Assembly: GCF_000327385.1 (NCBI RefSeq)
Contig: NW_008708987.1
Location: 2,264,558-2,328,557 of the forward strand
Source: Lottia gigantea
Lineage: Eukaryota; Mollusca; Gastropoda; Lottiidae
Direction of reading: 5' to 3'
DNA: 64,000 bases
Below the pieces are notes generated by a model. It searched no databases and had not been told where the DNA came from. It saw only the letters and a list, made by a program, of their open reading frames with translations. The first letter of the stretch is position 1; each line of letters opens with the position of its first letter. The position numbers and the translations under genes were made by a program. Positions 1 to 11,400 of this stretch are shown one piece after another.

Positions 1-3000
1 AACTCTTCCTCCACCCCTTTCGCCTCCTCTTCCTCCACGACCACCACCTGAAATAAAAATAGTTGATTAAAACTGGAAACTTACTAAATTTCTGTCTTAA
101 ATACATTGAAACAAGTGAAAACTTCAAGAACCGTGAAAGCAAAAATAAAGAATTAGGATGTCATTCATAGTAATTTCATAGTAAATGGCTTATATTTTTG
201 GGCTCTGTTCTTTAAATATCAAGACTGAAGATATATTAGGGCTTTTAATTTTTTTCACCTTGTGGAGCATCTACTCTCTTCATAAATGCTGGCATTTCAG
301 GAGGGGGTGGTTCCAGTTCAAATGCTCTCCCACCTCGATCAGGAACCTGTAATGGACAAAATGTTTTATGGAGAGATATTCCTGATAACAACTATTGTGG
401 CTAAGAAAAAAGGGACCAAAAAACATGCCTTGATTTTATCAAAACAGTAACTTGGAAAGATCAATGACAAGAGGTTTGACCAAGGACCAGTTGGTAGAGA
501 GGACCTTCATGAACCCCAGTTGTTATCCTTGTAAGATCAATGGCAAGAGGTTTGACCAAGGACCAGTTGGTAGAAAGGACCTTCATGAACCCCAGTTGTT
601 ATCCTTGTAAGATCAATGGCAAGAGGTTTGACCAAAGACCAGCTGGTAGAAAGGATCTTCATGATGAACCTCAGTTGTTATCCTTGTGAGATCAATGGCA
701 AGAGGTTTGACCAAGGACCAGTTGGTAGAAAGGACCTTCATGAACCTGAGTTGTTATCCTTGTAAGATCAATGGCAAGAGGTTTGACCAAAGACCAGCTG
801 GTAGAAAGGATCTTCATGATGAACCTCAGTTTTTATCCTTGTGAGATCAATGACAAGAGGTTTGACCAAGGACCAGCTGGTAGAAAAGACTTTCATGAAC
901 CTGAGTTGTTATCCTTGTAAGATCAATGTCAAGAGGTTTAACCGAGGCCCAGCTGATAGGATCCTAGTGAATATTAGTTGTTATCCTTGTAAGATCAATG
1001 ACAAGAGGTTTGACCAAGTTGCTATCTTTGTAAATTATGACTGTCTCTCTTTTTTTTTTAAAATTATCTTTGTCAGAGTTTTAGAGAAAAACTTACTTTT
1101 CCTATAAGAACTCTATTTATAGCACATTTAGTTCTCTCTCGAGCTTCTCCACTACTAGTTTTCTGTAATCTCGTCAAATCTGAAAAAAAACAGCAGTTTC
1201 AAATATTAGCTCAGCCATTTTTCAGTGAATCCAATTAAGATCATTTTATATATTAATTTCCATTGGCTGAGAAATTATTTAATGAGACGTTAAACGAAAG
1301 ACGTTTTTATATATTTTTTATGTGCACCATTTACTGCTTCTATTTGCCTTATTGTAACTTTCCGTAAGATGTCTAATATAAGTTGAATTGCAAGACGTCT
1401 GATTGAAAATTAGAATGGCGCAAATTGAAGCTATCAGTGTCCTGATACACATAAAAAATTTAGAAAACTCTATACAATCCCTGTGACATTTCACACACAA
1501 TTAAACTCCATTTTAAGTAGTTCTCTTGAAGTCAAAATTCTGTCCAGAAAAATGAAGTTGATAGACACATACCATCTCTAGCAGCCAAGATGTCTGCCAC
1601 ATCTATTTTAGATTTGGATGATAATTTTTGTCGTATTGGTTGATACACTTCAGCTATCTTATTTTCATTTCTCTAGAATATAATTATAATAATGATGACA
1701 AATATACTGTCCTTCTTATTCAAGCGTTTCATTTCATCTTAAAACTATCCTACTTTCATTTTTCTATAATACAATTTGGCAGTTACAGTGGAATAGCTCA
1801 GTCGTTAGTGAGTTGGATGTCGTCTGCTAGGGAATCTGGGGCTGTGAGTTAAAAAAAAGGCTTCGAAAGTTACATCTAGCACATTTTCAGAACAAACCAG
1901 GACTAATAAAACAGTCCTACATTGTAAAAGTTGATGGATCACTTATTACCTTAGCTTTTTCTGACCACTTAAATGACTGGATAGTCACATCTACTCTTTT
2001 TAACAACATCTCACGTCTGACTCTATATTCTTCCGTTAGAATCCTATTGACTTCCAGGACGTCTTTCCACTGTTGTTCTGATAGCCTCGCCTTCAGTAAC
2101 GCTTCACCAAATAACTCTGGATTCTGAGACATGAGTTCTTTAACCTGAATATATTTTCAAAAATTCCAAGATTCCAAGTGTTTCATTCCTGTACCCATTA
2201 ATACCTCTTAGCATGATTCAAGACTTCTTTTGGGTTTTTATTGCCAATGATGCAAGACTGTTTTTTATTGGAGAGGATAAGCTCAAAACTCCTTATTAAT
2301 AGGAAGTATGAAAATATTTCTCTCATTGGATTAGCATATTACAACCAATATTAAACCCTTAACTATTTCATATCTATATCATAGATAAGAGTGAAAATTG
2401 AAACCACAAACCTTTCCTTCCAATTTACTGAACAACTGAAAAGCTGTTATATTCTCTGGTGGTTTAGGAAAACTTAAAGCTATTAACATTGCCTTTAAAA
2501 CACCAGCAGTCTCACTCTCACTCGGTTCTTTAGAAACTTGGCCATTTTCTACGTTCTTCTGTTTTAACAAGCTGGGATTTTTATTGGCCACAATTTTAAT
2601 AGCACTCAGTTCACCTATTAAATAGTCTGGAATAGAAGGAAAGGGCGTTTTTACAATCTCCTCACCCCAGGGATCAAGGATTGTAGCAATTTGATTGGAT
2701 AGTATGCTTGTGAATACAGTCAATCAGAGTCCTGGACAGAATGTCTATCAACACTATGGTGTTGCTCATGTAATTTTCTTTCTTTGTTGCAGAAATTTGG
2801 TTAATACCTTTTAACTTACCCAGTAGCTTTAGTTTATCTTGCCGTGATTGCAGTCTATCTTTTACAGACCCTTCCATAAATACTTTATAGGGACATCCTG
2901 GAATAAAATAAATATCATATTAATCTGATAGGGACTTAATTCAACCCATATTACAATCAATAATGTATCAAAACCTTTTATCAGTCAACCTTCAAAATTT

Positions 3001-4142
3001 CTCAAATAGTATCAAATTAATATACATATGGTGGGTGACCGCTTGAAACCTCTTATATGCCATATTTGGTCATTTTGACATTTTCGTAGCAAAATAACAT
3101 TTCATCGGCAAAAACTTTAAACTAAATTTTCCTCACCTCCTAATTCTCTCAGAAAACTGGACAATTCCATCAAAAAATTCTGTGCATCAGACTCATCTGC
3201 AAAAAAAGAGAAACATTTGTAATAAATGCATCGTTTTCTACACTTTCTATGTGTATTGGGGACTCTGATGATATTTCACTATTCCAATTTATAGACAGAT
3301 ATCTGTGGTTTTTGCAATTCAAGTTACACTAAGTGATATGTTTTTAGTTTATGAAACAGATATTGTAAATCCAAAAACGGACCTGATACACATAAAAAGC
3401 AAGAAAATCTCTTTACAATCCCCTTTTAAGGATCCCCTTTAATTTCTCAATACTTACTACAGGTTGAAATAGCATTAATTGTTTCTTCTAATTGACAGAA
3501 CTGTTTAATCTGTAGAGTCACCCATTCTACGATCTGGGTGAAGGCTGCCGTAACTTGACCATCTTCCACGGCAGCATTGAGAGCATTTCCTTCCAATACT
3601 TCTCCTGTATACCTAAACATCAGAAAGGTAGTTTATTAAGCCTTTATATTTCAACACTAGTGTCTAGTATAGAAGCTGTTATACCAGCCATATAATTTTA
3701 TGATGTGATTTTCCAGCGGCTGGAGACATTGAAGACATGACATGAAAGAGATGGAGTTTTACATCCTATCTTCTATGTACCTAGTAAGCCTTTTGAATTA
3801 GGCTTGATAAAGATGGCCAGATTAAGAGGGTAAGAAGAAGATGTAAAAGCGCTGAGTTCCCAAATGACCAATAAAGGCGCACAAAAGCTGGTCATTGAAA
3901 TCAAAGGATAAGTATGTCCTTCAATTAAAAGTAACAGCCTTATATTTTGGTGATCAAATCAAATCACTGTAAAAAAGCCAAATAAAATCAGCATCACCAC
4001 ATTATATCATGTTATCTTTTACCCAGCAGCATAACTAACATCTTTCAATGTCACAACCAATAGACACGTTTTGGTATCAAAATAATTGTTTTTAGTTACC
4101 GTACCCCAAGTCTTCTAGAGAATCTAGAATATCGTTTTCCAT
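1..4142 (-). CDS. FAM98: FAM98 family protein (3' end cut by window edge)
   Basis: FAM98 proteins belong to the DDX1-RTCB tRNA-ligase complex and carry an RGG-rich tail; this is family knowledge. Ten minus-strand exons join in frame: 4142-4100, 3604-3458, 3196-3137, 2897-2820, 2626-2412, 2144-1950, 1672-1573, 1179-1097, 346-259 and 47-1 (partial). The start reads MENDILDSLEDLGY, the family's conserved N-terminus. Further matches are LFSKLEGK, RVDVTIQSFKWSEKAK, DILAARD, TKCAINRVLIGK and VPDRGGRAFELEPPPPEMP. The last visible exon encodes GGGRGGRGGERGGG, the start of the glycine/arginine-rich tail, which runs out of the window. Every junction has GT/AG ends and matching phase. Exon 2 uses an ACAG acceptor at 3605-3608; an upstream AG would break the frame. 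The gene shares its promoter with PSMD8. Intron 8 (347-1096) holds a SINE-derived minisatellite. I cannot assign the A, B or C paralogue. Confidence 0.95.
461..1018 (+). repeat. 76-bp minisatellite in FAM98 intron 8
   Basis: About seven copies of a 76-bp unit begin GATCAATGACAAGAGGTTTG and include ACCAGTTGGTAGA and GTTGTTATCCTTGTAA. A single unit of the same sequence lies at 9787-9860 as the 3' part of a tRNA-headed SINE, so the array probably arose by tandem growth of a SINE 3' region. The short ORF that crosses it is not a gene. Confidence 0.85.
1290..1490. mobile_element. TTAA-ended palindromic MITE, degraded copy
   Basis: It contains the family's right half: ACGTCTGATTGAAAATTAGA, GAAGCTATCAGTGTCCTGAT and TTTAGAAAACTCTATACAAT. 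Related sequence recurs about ten times in the window (best copy 49171-49432). Located in FAM98 intron 7. Confidence 0.6.
1786..1855 (+). mobile_element. tRNA-like SINE head fragment
   Basis: GGAATAGCTCAGTCGTTAG resembles a tRNA A-box region, followed by a degenerate B-box area (GGGGCTGTGAGTT) and an A-rich run. It cannot fold as an intact tRNA. A decayed SINE head inside FAM98 intron 6 is the simplest reading. Confidence 0.4.
3230..3429. mobile_element. TTAA-ended palindromic MITE copy in FAM98 intron 2
   Basis: The left half has TATGTGTATTGGGGACTCTG and the right half CCTGATACACATAAAAAGC, AATCTCTTTACAATCC and a terminal TTTTAA. The two halves are imperfect inverted copies, as in the family's best member at 49171-49432. 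Confidence 0.65.
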
Positions 4143-4447
4143 TCTAAAAAGATCAAAACAGAGAAGGCGACGTGTGTGAAGGCAGGCTGTGTGAAGCCGG
4201 TTGAAGATTAGTGACTGGAAAACCAAGTCTAATCTAGAGTCGCAAAAAAAATCTGAAACGAACTGTTTGTCACGGAGGAATAATTTCAATCAAAATATAT
4301 TTTAATATTTTGGATTTTCTTTTTTGAAATTTAATTGATATTATTGGTATACAACCAGATATAATTTCTGATTTTGGAGGAAAAAATTAAATTCTTTTAT
4401 TTCATATTATGTGACATATTCCACAATTTGCAACAACCTCTGTAAAC
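4143..4447. promoter_or_regulatory. Shared bidirectional promoter of FAM98 and PSMD8
   Basis: The start codons of FAM98 (minus, 4142) and PSMD8 (plus, 4448) are only 305 bp apart and point away from each other, so both 5' UTRs and the core promoter(s) must lie here. No TATA box is obvious in either direction. The FAM98-proximal half is relatively GC-rich and contains GGCGACGTGTG and AAGCCGGTTG; the PSMD8-proximal half is AT-rich. This is inferred from gene layout. Confidence 0.6.
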
Positions 4448-7400
4448 ATGGCTTCCTTGAAAGAAATTGTTGTGATGTATCAAAATCTTAAAAGAGATTG
4501 GGATCGAAAACCACAGAATTTAGACAAATGTGGGGAAACGCTCGACAAATTAAAGGTTCTTGCTTTTTTTAAATAATCTGATTTATTCAAAACCTATCAC
4601 TGAATGTGCATGGAAGGTTTCAATGTCATCAAAAGATTCAAACTACATCAATTTTGCTTTGTCACAGGTTCATTGACTGTTGAAGACGTAATTTTCAAAA
4701 GGGGAAATTAGATTTATAGAGATTGTTTGAAATCCAAGGGCTATCTATCTCAATGACTTTCCCATGATCAATGCTGCTACACAAGTGTAGGTATTGTGCT
4801 AGCAGATTGTATTATTAGTAGGCCTAGCTAGTAAGGCTCAAAAGAAAGAAACATCTATATTTTACAAAGATAACAACTTAGAATTAGACCTTAGCTTTAC
4901 TTGCTTAATTTTTATTTCTGTATTTAAATGAATACTTGTTTTTCTATATTAGGTTGCTTTGACAACAGTTACCTTTTTACCTACAGATGAATCTAACCCA
5001 TCTAAACAAGAACTTCTTATAGCCAGTAAGTAACTTCATACAGCTTCAGAATTGAAGTTTCTATTGAAGTCTGATGTGCATGCAAATCAAATGAAGTCAT
5101 TTTGAGACGAGCAATGGTCCAACATAACTCACAATGTCAGGCCATTACGAACTCCTTCTAATACTCTTGAACTCTGCAATTTTTCTCTTGATGCAAACAC
5201 ATTTTCTTCCAGGAGACATATTGGAAATAGGTGCACAATGGGCGATAGCTAAAAGAGACATTCCTTCTTTTGAAAGATACATGGCTCAGTTAAAATGTTA
5301 CTATATGGATTATAAGTAAGTACAATAGTCTATGAAAAAAGAATCAAAATTGATTTCCAATAATCCTTTGAAATAGTATTGGAGTTTTAAAAAATTAACT
5401 GCAAGATACTTGTGAAAATTTTCAGATGAGGAAAGCGACAATTTTCTCTCGGTTTTGGTCTTTCTCGAGCTACCGCTACTAAACAAAAAACAGATTGCCC
5501 TTTAAATGTGTAAATGTTATTTTCAGGGATGATCTACCAGAATCTACATTTAAATATCAATTATTAGGATTAAATTTGTTACGTTTGTTATCACAGAATA
5601 GATTAGCTGAATTTCATACAGTAAGTTATGTTTTTCTTATCTCCCTTTAGGGTAGGTGGAACCAACAGCAGTGATAATTCATGTTGTATTCGACATATTT
5701 TTCGATGTAGTAAATAAATTGGATAGAATTTAGTACACCTTACAATCTATCCAAGACTTCACAATTGTTATTAAAACTTGTCTGACTTTTTCCTTTTTCA
5801 AGCTTGATATTTCCATTCTTCTTTTTGAATTGATTTATTACTTTATCATCATTTGAAATATTCGTTAGCGAGATTTTAATCAGATCGTAAATTCTATTAT
5901 TAAATTATGGTCGAATTGATTAATAGAAACTGACAGGCTGAAAACAATCTGTTGTATGAGTATCGCACAACAAACTCTAAGTTACAACATGTTTCAGGTT
6001 CTGTTTTAATATTTCTAAGATGTATTTTGATGTATTTAGGAATTAGAGTTATTACCAGTGAAGGAACTACAGAATAATATTTATATTAAACATCCTGTAT
6101 CAATGGAACAATATTTAATGGAAGGCTGCTATAATAAGGTAACTAGCAATACTTAATATAACTTCACTTTTATTCTTATTACTTGTGGCCGAAACAGTTT
6201 TTCTGTATTAGGAATACATAATTTTCTTATTCTTTGGCATATATTTGAGAACTGTGGTGACTTGGTGAGTGAGTTAAATGCTTGCTTGCTCTTGTAAGGA
6301 TCCCGAATTCAATCACATTGGTTGTGATAATACCAGATTTCGTTAAGAGAGTTTTAAGCAAACTATTTGATTAATTGGTGTTTCTAATGAATTATCATGT
6401 ATTCTTAATCATATCATTATGTTCTTATTGCATATAATTAAGAGTTTTAACCAATCATAAATGTCCATGTAATTAGTCCGGATAAACAAAAAAAGACTTT
6501 TTAACCTTTCTTGATCTGTCACTCATTGGAATTCTGCTGGTAATTCTCTTCTAATTTAGCCAATTATGAATTATTTATGGACATGTGAGACAAACTGGTA
6601 TTTTTCCCAAGTCATTAGACCACGTCTACTTTCTATTCATATAAGTATTAGCATTTTCATAAATCAAAACAAGGGAACCCATCTTTAAACAAAAAAAGAA
6701 AGATTCTATACCCTATGTAATTTCATTTTGCAATTCTTAATCAATTCTTCAAAATGTATGATTTTATCATAATTAATATTGATGTTTTTTTTTTCAGGTA
6801 TTTTTAGCTCGTGGTAATGTTCCAGCTGGTAACTACAATTTCTTTATTGATATATTATTAAACACCATTAGGTATTTACCTGTTTTTTTTTACACCTTTC
6901 TCTCCACAGTTCAAATATTGGTGATTCTTTAATCAACTTATTGTCAGCAAAATATATTATATACTTGCAGTCTAAAGAATGATTGAAAATATTTCTAAAT
7001 AGGTCCAAGGGAGGAGACTCCAATTATCGATCAAAGCTAAATAGTTTGTTCAAGAGACGTTATTTTCTTCACTCTGTTTGTATACCTTTTTGTATACAAG
7101 ATTATTCTCTATATTTCGTCTGACATTGTTCTTTTTTTATCTTGTCGTCTGACATTGTTCTAATAAGACACCAAAGCAGTGGGATTTTAGAACTTTGAAA
7201 CCTGTTTTATTCCTCATACAATTCAATGACTATGTCTTGAAAACTGTGTTTGTTATTTTAGAGATGAGATAGCTGGATGTATAGAAAAGGCGTATGAGAA
7301 AATAGCACCATCAGAAGCTGCCCGCATGTTGTTTTTCGAGAACCAAAAACTCATGAAAGAATATTCAGAACAGGTAGGTTCTTTCAATGGATTGTAGAGT

Positions 7401-7813
7401 TTTTCTCTTTCTTTTTTGGGGACACTTTTGCATCCATCTAATTTTCAGTCAGAAAATGTGAAAATTGTTCTTGCGATTCTACTGAAACTAAGTGTTTTGT
7501 GACACCTATCACCAAAGCTGCTTATAATATCTTTGATTTAACCACAAAATAGGGGTCCTTTGGTTCTCCTGGCAATTTTCCTCAATGCATGTAATTGGGC
7601 GCAGGGCAGTGAAATTAATTTATAGACTCAATAGTACATAAGAACTATTAATTTAAAAAATTAATATTCTTTTTTCAGAGAAAATGGAAAGCAAAAGGGG
7701 ACAGTTTCTTTCATTTTGTAAATGATGATATGACTGAGGAAGAGGTGATTCCAGCCAAGGAACTAGCTGAACAAACTATAGAGTACGCTAGAGAATTGGA
7801 AATGATTGTCTAA
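4448..7813 (+). CDS. PSMD8: 26S proteasome lid subunit Rpn12 (PSMD8)
   Basis: Rpn12/PSMD8 is a PCI-domain subunit of the 19S regulatory particle lid. Eight exons join in phase: 4448-4555, 4953-5025, 5213-5315, 5527-5620, 6040-6138, 6798-6871, 7262-7373 and 7679-7813, giving 265 residues, close to the core length of the human protein. Diagnostic stretches are [20 protein letters not shown] (written here [12 protein letters not shown] then [11 protein letters not shown]), [59 protein letters not shown] and a C-terminus [17 protein letters not shown]. The start [18 protein letters not shown] lacks the long N-terminal extension of some vertebrate isoforms. Intron 5 (6139-6797) contains a dispersed repeat. 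The 3' end faces TBRG1 tail to tail. Confidence 0.97.
6354..6692 (+). mobile_element. Dispersed repeat E, copy 1 (PSMD8 intron 5)
   Basis: This roughly 340-bp block is closely matched at 25603-25935. Shared landmarks are GAATTATCATGTATTCTTAA, GCATATAATTAAGAGTTTTA, ATTCTGCTGGTAATTCTCTT and GTGAGACAAACTGGTATTTT. No coding capacity is seen. A degenerate tRNA-like stretch with GAATTCAATCAC at about 6306 lies just upstream. Element class unresolved. Confidence 0.75.
7430..7525. mobile_element. TTAA-type MITE fragment in PSMD8 intron 7
   Basis: It contains the central arm of the family (ATTTTCAGTCAG, ACTGAAACTAAGTG, GTGACACC). Both ends are lost or too diverged to place. Confidence 0.45.
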
Positions 7814-8013
7814 CTTGGGAGAACGCATCTTAAAATAGCCTCCATTGTCAAGTCAAGTGTGTTTATAGACCCCTGTAACATCCAGTCTCAAGAAAACAGA
7901 GATAACTCAGACACAAGTGAAATTAAGACATTTGACCTCTTAAAAAAAAGAACTTGAAAGAAAACTGTGCATTTTTCATGTCTTTGTGTTATTGTTCTAG
8001 TTTATAAAACTAA

Positions 8014-8039
8014 AATAAAGAAAATTTGTAGAAAATAAA
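8014..8039 (+). terminator. PSMD8 polyadenylation signals
   Basis: Two AATAAA hexamers lie at 8014-8019 and 8034-8039, about 200 bp after the PSMD8 stop, followed by a TGTTGTTC stretch. They are the obvious candidates for 3' end formation. Confidence 0.7.
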
Positions 8040-8122
8040 TGTTGTTCAATCCATTTGAAAGTAATAAAAACACAAGGGAATATTTTGTGGTATAATACAC
8101 TTCTTTAATAACCTTTTACAGC

Positions 8123-8128
8123 TTTATT
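8123..8128 (-). terminator. TBRG1 polyadenylation signal (candidate)
   Basis: AATAAA on the minus strand (TTTATT on plus), about 320 bp past the TBRG1 stop at 8450. With the PSMD8 signals at 8014-8039 it leaves roughly 100 bp between the two convergent 3' ends. Confidence 0.5.
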
Positions 8129-8449
8129 TGGAATCTACTTTTCAACTTCAATGAGCTTAGAATTGAATTATATAATTATTTCAATTGTCTGCTATTTGTC
8201 TTAGAATATCTAAGATGGGTTCATAGAATGTTAAGGTTTGGAAATTATATATTTGAAAGACTTCCAGAAACTTCACTGATTGAAAATTCTTTCCAGTAAA
8301 AATTCATATTTGCAAATGATAACTTTTTCCTTGATTTGGATTTTCATTAACCCAAAACCAGTAGAATTCGGTTGATATTTCAATTCAAACAAGAATGAGG
8401 AGTAAAATGTCATTCTATTAACATTGTGGTCATTCAGTACATCTCTCTT

Positions 8450-11400
8450 TCATGAAGTTGTGGTAGATTTTGGTCCACTGGTCAGCAGAGATCTTAAATT
8501 AGATGATTGCTCTAATAGAGGATTTTTCATGGTAGCTGAAATAAAAGAAAAAACATATATATTCAAGACAAATAATGTTAAAATATGTATTTAGTTATAG
8601 TTTGCAATTAACCAAGCGACCTACTCTCACCTATCATTTTTTGCACAGGTATACTGCGTTTCTCTAGTTCCTTGGACCAATGGGTTTTCTACAGTTTCAC
8701 CCATACTGATTTAGGCACAGTCAATTTACCCGCCTGCGGAACACATTCAACCTTGTCCAACTTGTTTTTTTGAACTCCATTTCTTGAATCCTGGTGGAGC
8801 AGAAGTTTGTCAATCAAGCACCACCATTGTAACCACTGTGAAATATTGCCAACTTACCAATTTGAGACAATAACTTTTTCAATGGCTCAAAATGTACAAC
8901 AGGATCTGTGGAACAATGTTCAATTCCTTCTACAGATTCATTCTTATTAATCTCAAATTTAATCCATTTATACCCCGAACACTTCTTGGCACCGGGACAG
9001 CTCTGTATTAAATTTCGTACGAGAGGATGAGATAATCCAAAGAAATCTATCCCATTCCCTGGCATAGCTGCTAATTCTGTTCCTCTGAATAATACAATTA
9101 TATACACTTGAAGACAACTAAAATGTACAAACTTAGAGAGCAACTTGAATTTGTGTATCAGGGCCCTGATAGCATTGATTTGCACAAAGTGTTATGACAT
9201 AGGTCCTTAGATATTATTAGCACATTTTGCAAAAGTGACTGAATGAGTTCTTATACAGTTAAACATTTCTATAATTACATGAACCACAGACATCTGACGG
9301 AAAACGGGAATGATGCATAAATGGCTCTGATAAACATAAGAAAAGCCAGAAAAACCTCCATACAACCCCTTTAATAGGACATGTCATGAAAGGAAAATTC
9401 TGGCTACACCGACATTAGTTCACATGCTTCACAATACCGTACAATGAATGAGAACATATACCATTAAAGGGAACTAACCTTGATTTATTGATAATCTGTA
9501 TAAGTTGGGCGATACAATCATCTGGTTTATGAGCTCTAATAATTTTATCAGGACTTTCATCTGGGGCTATATCAAACTACAAAATAAAATAAAGAATATA
9601 TTTTTAGGGCTGTAGTGAGCGGTTAGAGTATTGGTTATTTACATAACGTTATTTACTAGGTTACAAATGATTGTCATGGGTTCAATTTGCGGTCGGCATG
9701 TAAAAATATTGTGACCTTGAATAAGTCGGCTCACAATTCCAGTCGACCTAGCTGTAAATGAGTAAGGGTAATCCAAGATAGAAAAATGCCAAGAGGTTTG
9801 GCCAAGGACTAGTTCGTAGAGAGGATCCTTATGATCCCAAGTTGTTATCCCAGTGAAAAAAGTTGTTTCTTTTGTTGGTCCACACAGAATGAAATGACGT
9901 TTAACAAAATACTTTACAAAAAATATTGTAAGCAAATTGATCTACTGTAAAGTTAAAAATCTAATGTATTATATGCATCCTGTCTTACACTTGAGTGAAT
10001 ATAGAAAAATCTGTCACTGTAGATACTGCAAACCCAGTAAGTTGTCACTGTCTTTACTGTGCATTACAGTTTGACAAGATTTTTTCAAAATAACATTGCA
10101 CTATACACGAAATTATATGATACTTACGACTGGTCTACCAGCCACATCTGATATTTTACATGTATACAGGCATTTATTATCAGTGTTATGCATATTAGCA
10201 TAGAGTCTAGTACTGACATAGCCTACTGGGTAGATACTATCAATACTGTGAAAACTTCCCTTCTCCATTATCTACAAATATAGTTGATAAGTCAACATAG
10301 TTTTACATAGTACTACATTTTGAAACATTTATTATATCAATAATCTTTAAGCAACATTTAGTATACCTTAAAATTGTATTCCTTTACTTAATTTATTAAA
10401 TTTTCATTAGGGTATAAAACACAGGTATTTAATATCTAAGTGCCTTTACGATAGCTATGTTGAAATGCAAATTGGAATGATGAATTCAATGCTATCAGTG
10501 TCCCTGATACTGATACGATATATGTAAAAACGTTTAGAAAACCTCTTTACAATCTCTTTAATATTCAGGATTATCAGCATCACTACCAGGCCTACATAGT
10601 ACTGATGAATATATCTTATGTTATAGACCTACCATTTGGAAGACTGGATGTCCCAGAATATTTAATAGTTTAGACCTACCTCTCCTATACTATGGACTGT
10701 TAAATCTCCCATCACCATTGGAAAGACTGGACGTCCTAGACTATCTAACGGAATGGGTGGTATAGTTCTCTTGACGTTACCACTCTTAATCTTCTTGGGC
10801 TTCGGCTGCAGTGTGTCTGCAATTAAATAACGTAAAATGTTCGAGGGACCTGTTTCACTCACGTGCGTAAGTTTTTATTCTTTATTTCGTCAATGAGCAG
10901 AAACGAGACTTATTTCATAAAACTTTTGAGTTCCAACGATATATCTAAAGGAACTGAAGGGTGATAGAAAATAGATTCCAAAAAATACAATTACATCCAG
11001 ATCATTTTAGTTCCTTCAATGATATTACTGAAAACTGAATGAAATTAGCTTGTTGATGCCATAGAAACCTCAATACCTTTCTATAAATAAACTAATGTTC
11101 CCAAATTATTAATTTTGTTGTACTCCTTTAAAACAAAAAACACCACTGCTACTAACCCATTATATCTTTACTAGCCACGCTAGAGGTTGAAGAGGATGTG
11201 GGGACAGATTTCTTCTTGTCTACTGTAGCTGGTTGAACTTTCTTCTTCGGTTTGACTTTAATTTCTGCAACTGATTCTGGTAAGAGGGAACTGGTAGGAC
11301 TTTTAGGTAATTTAGGTTCTGGTTTAATCATTGGAGTATTAATATCGGACGCAGACTGATATTGTAACAACTTTCTTAATAAAAATCTGCAATAATCAAA

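Noticed and set aside
1786-1855. Functional tRNA gene
   Set aside because: Only the A-box side is recognisable; no cloverleaf, anticodon arm or intact B-box can be formed.
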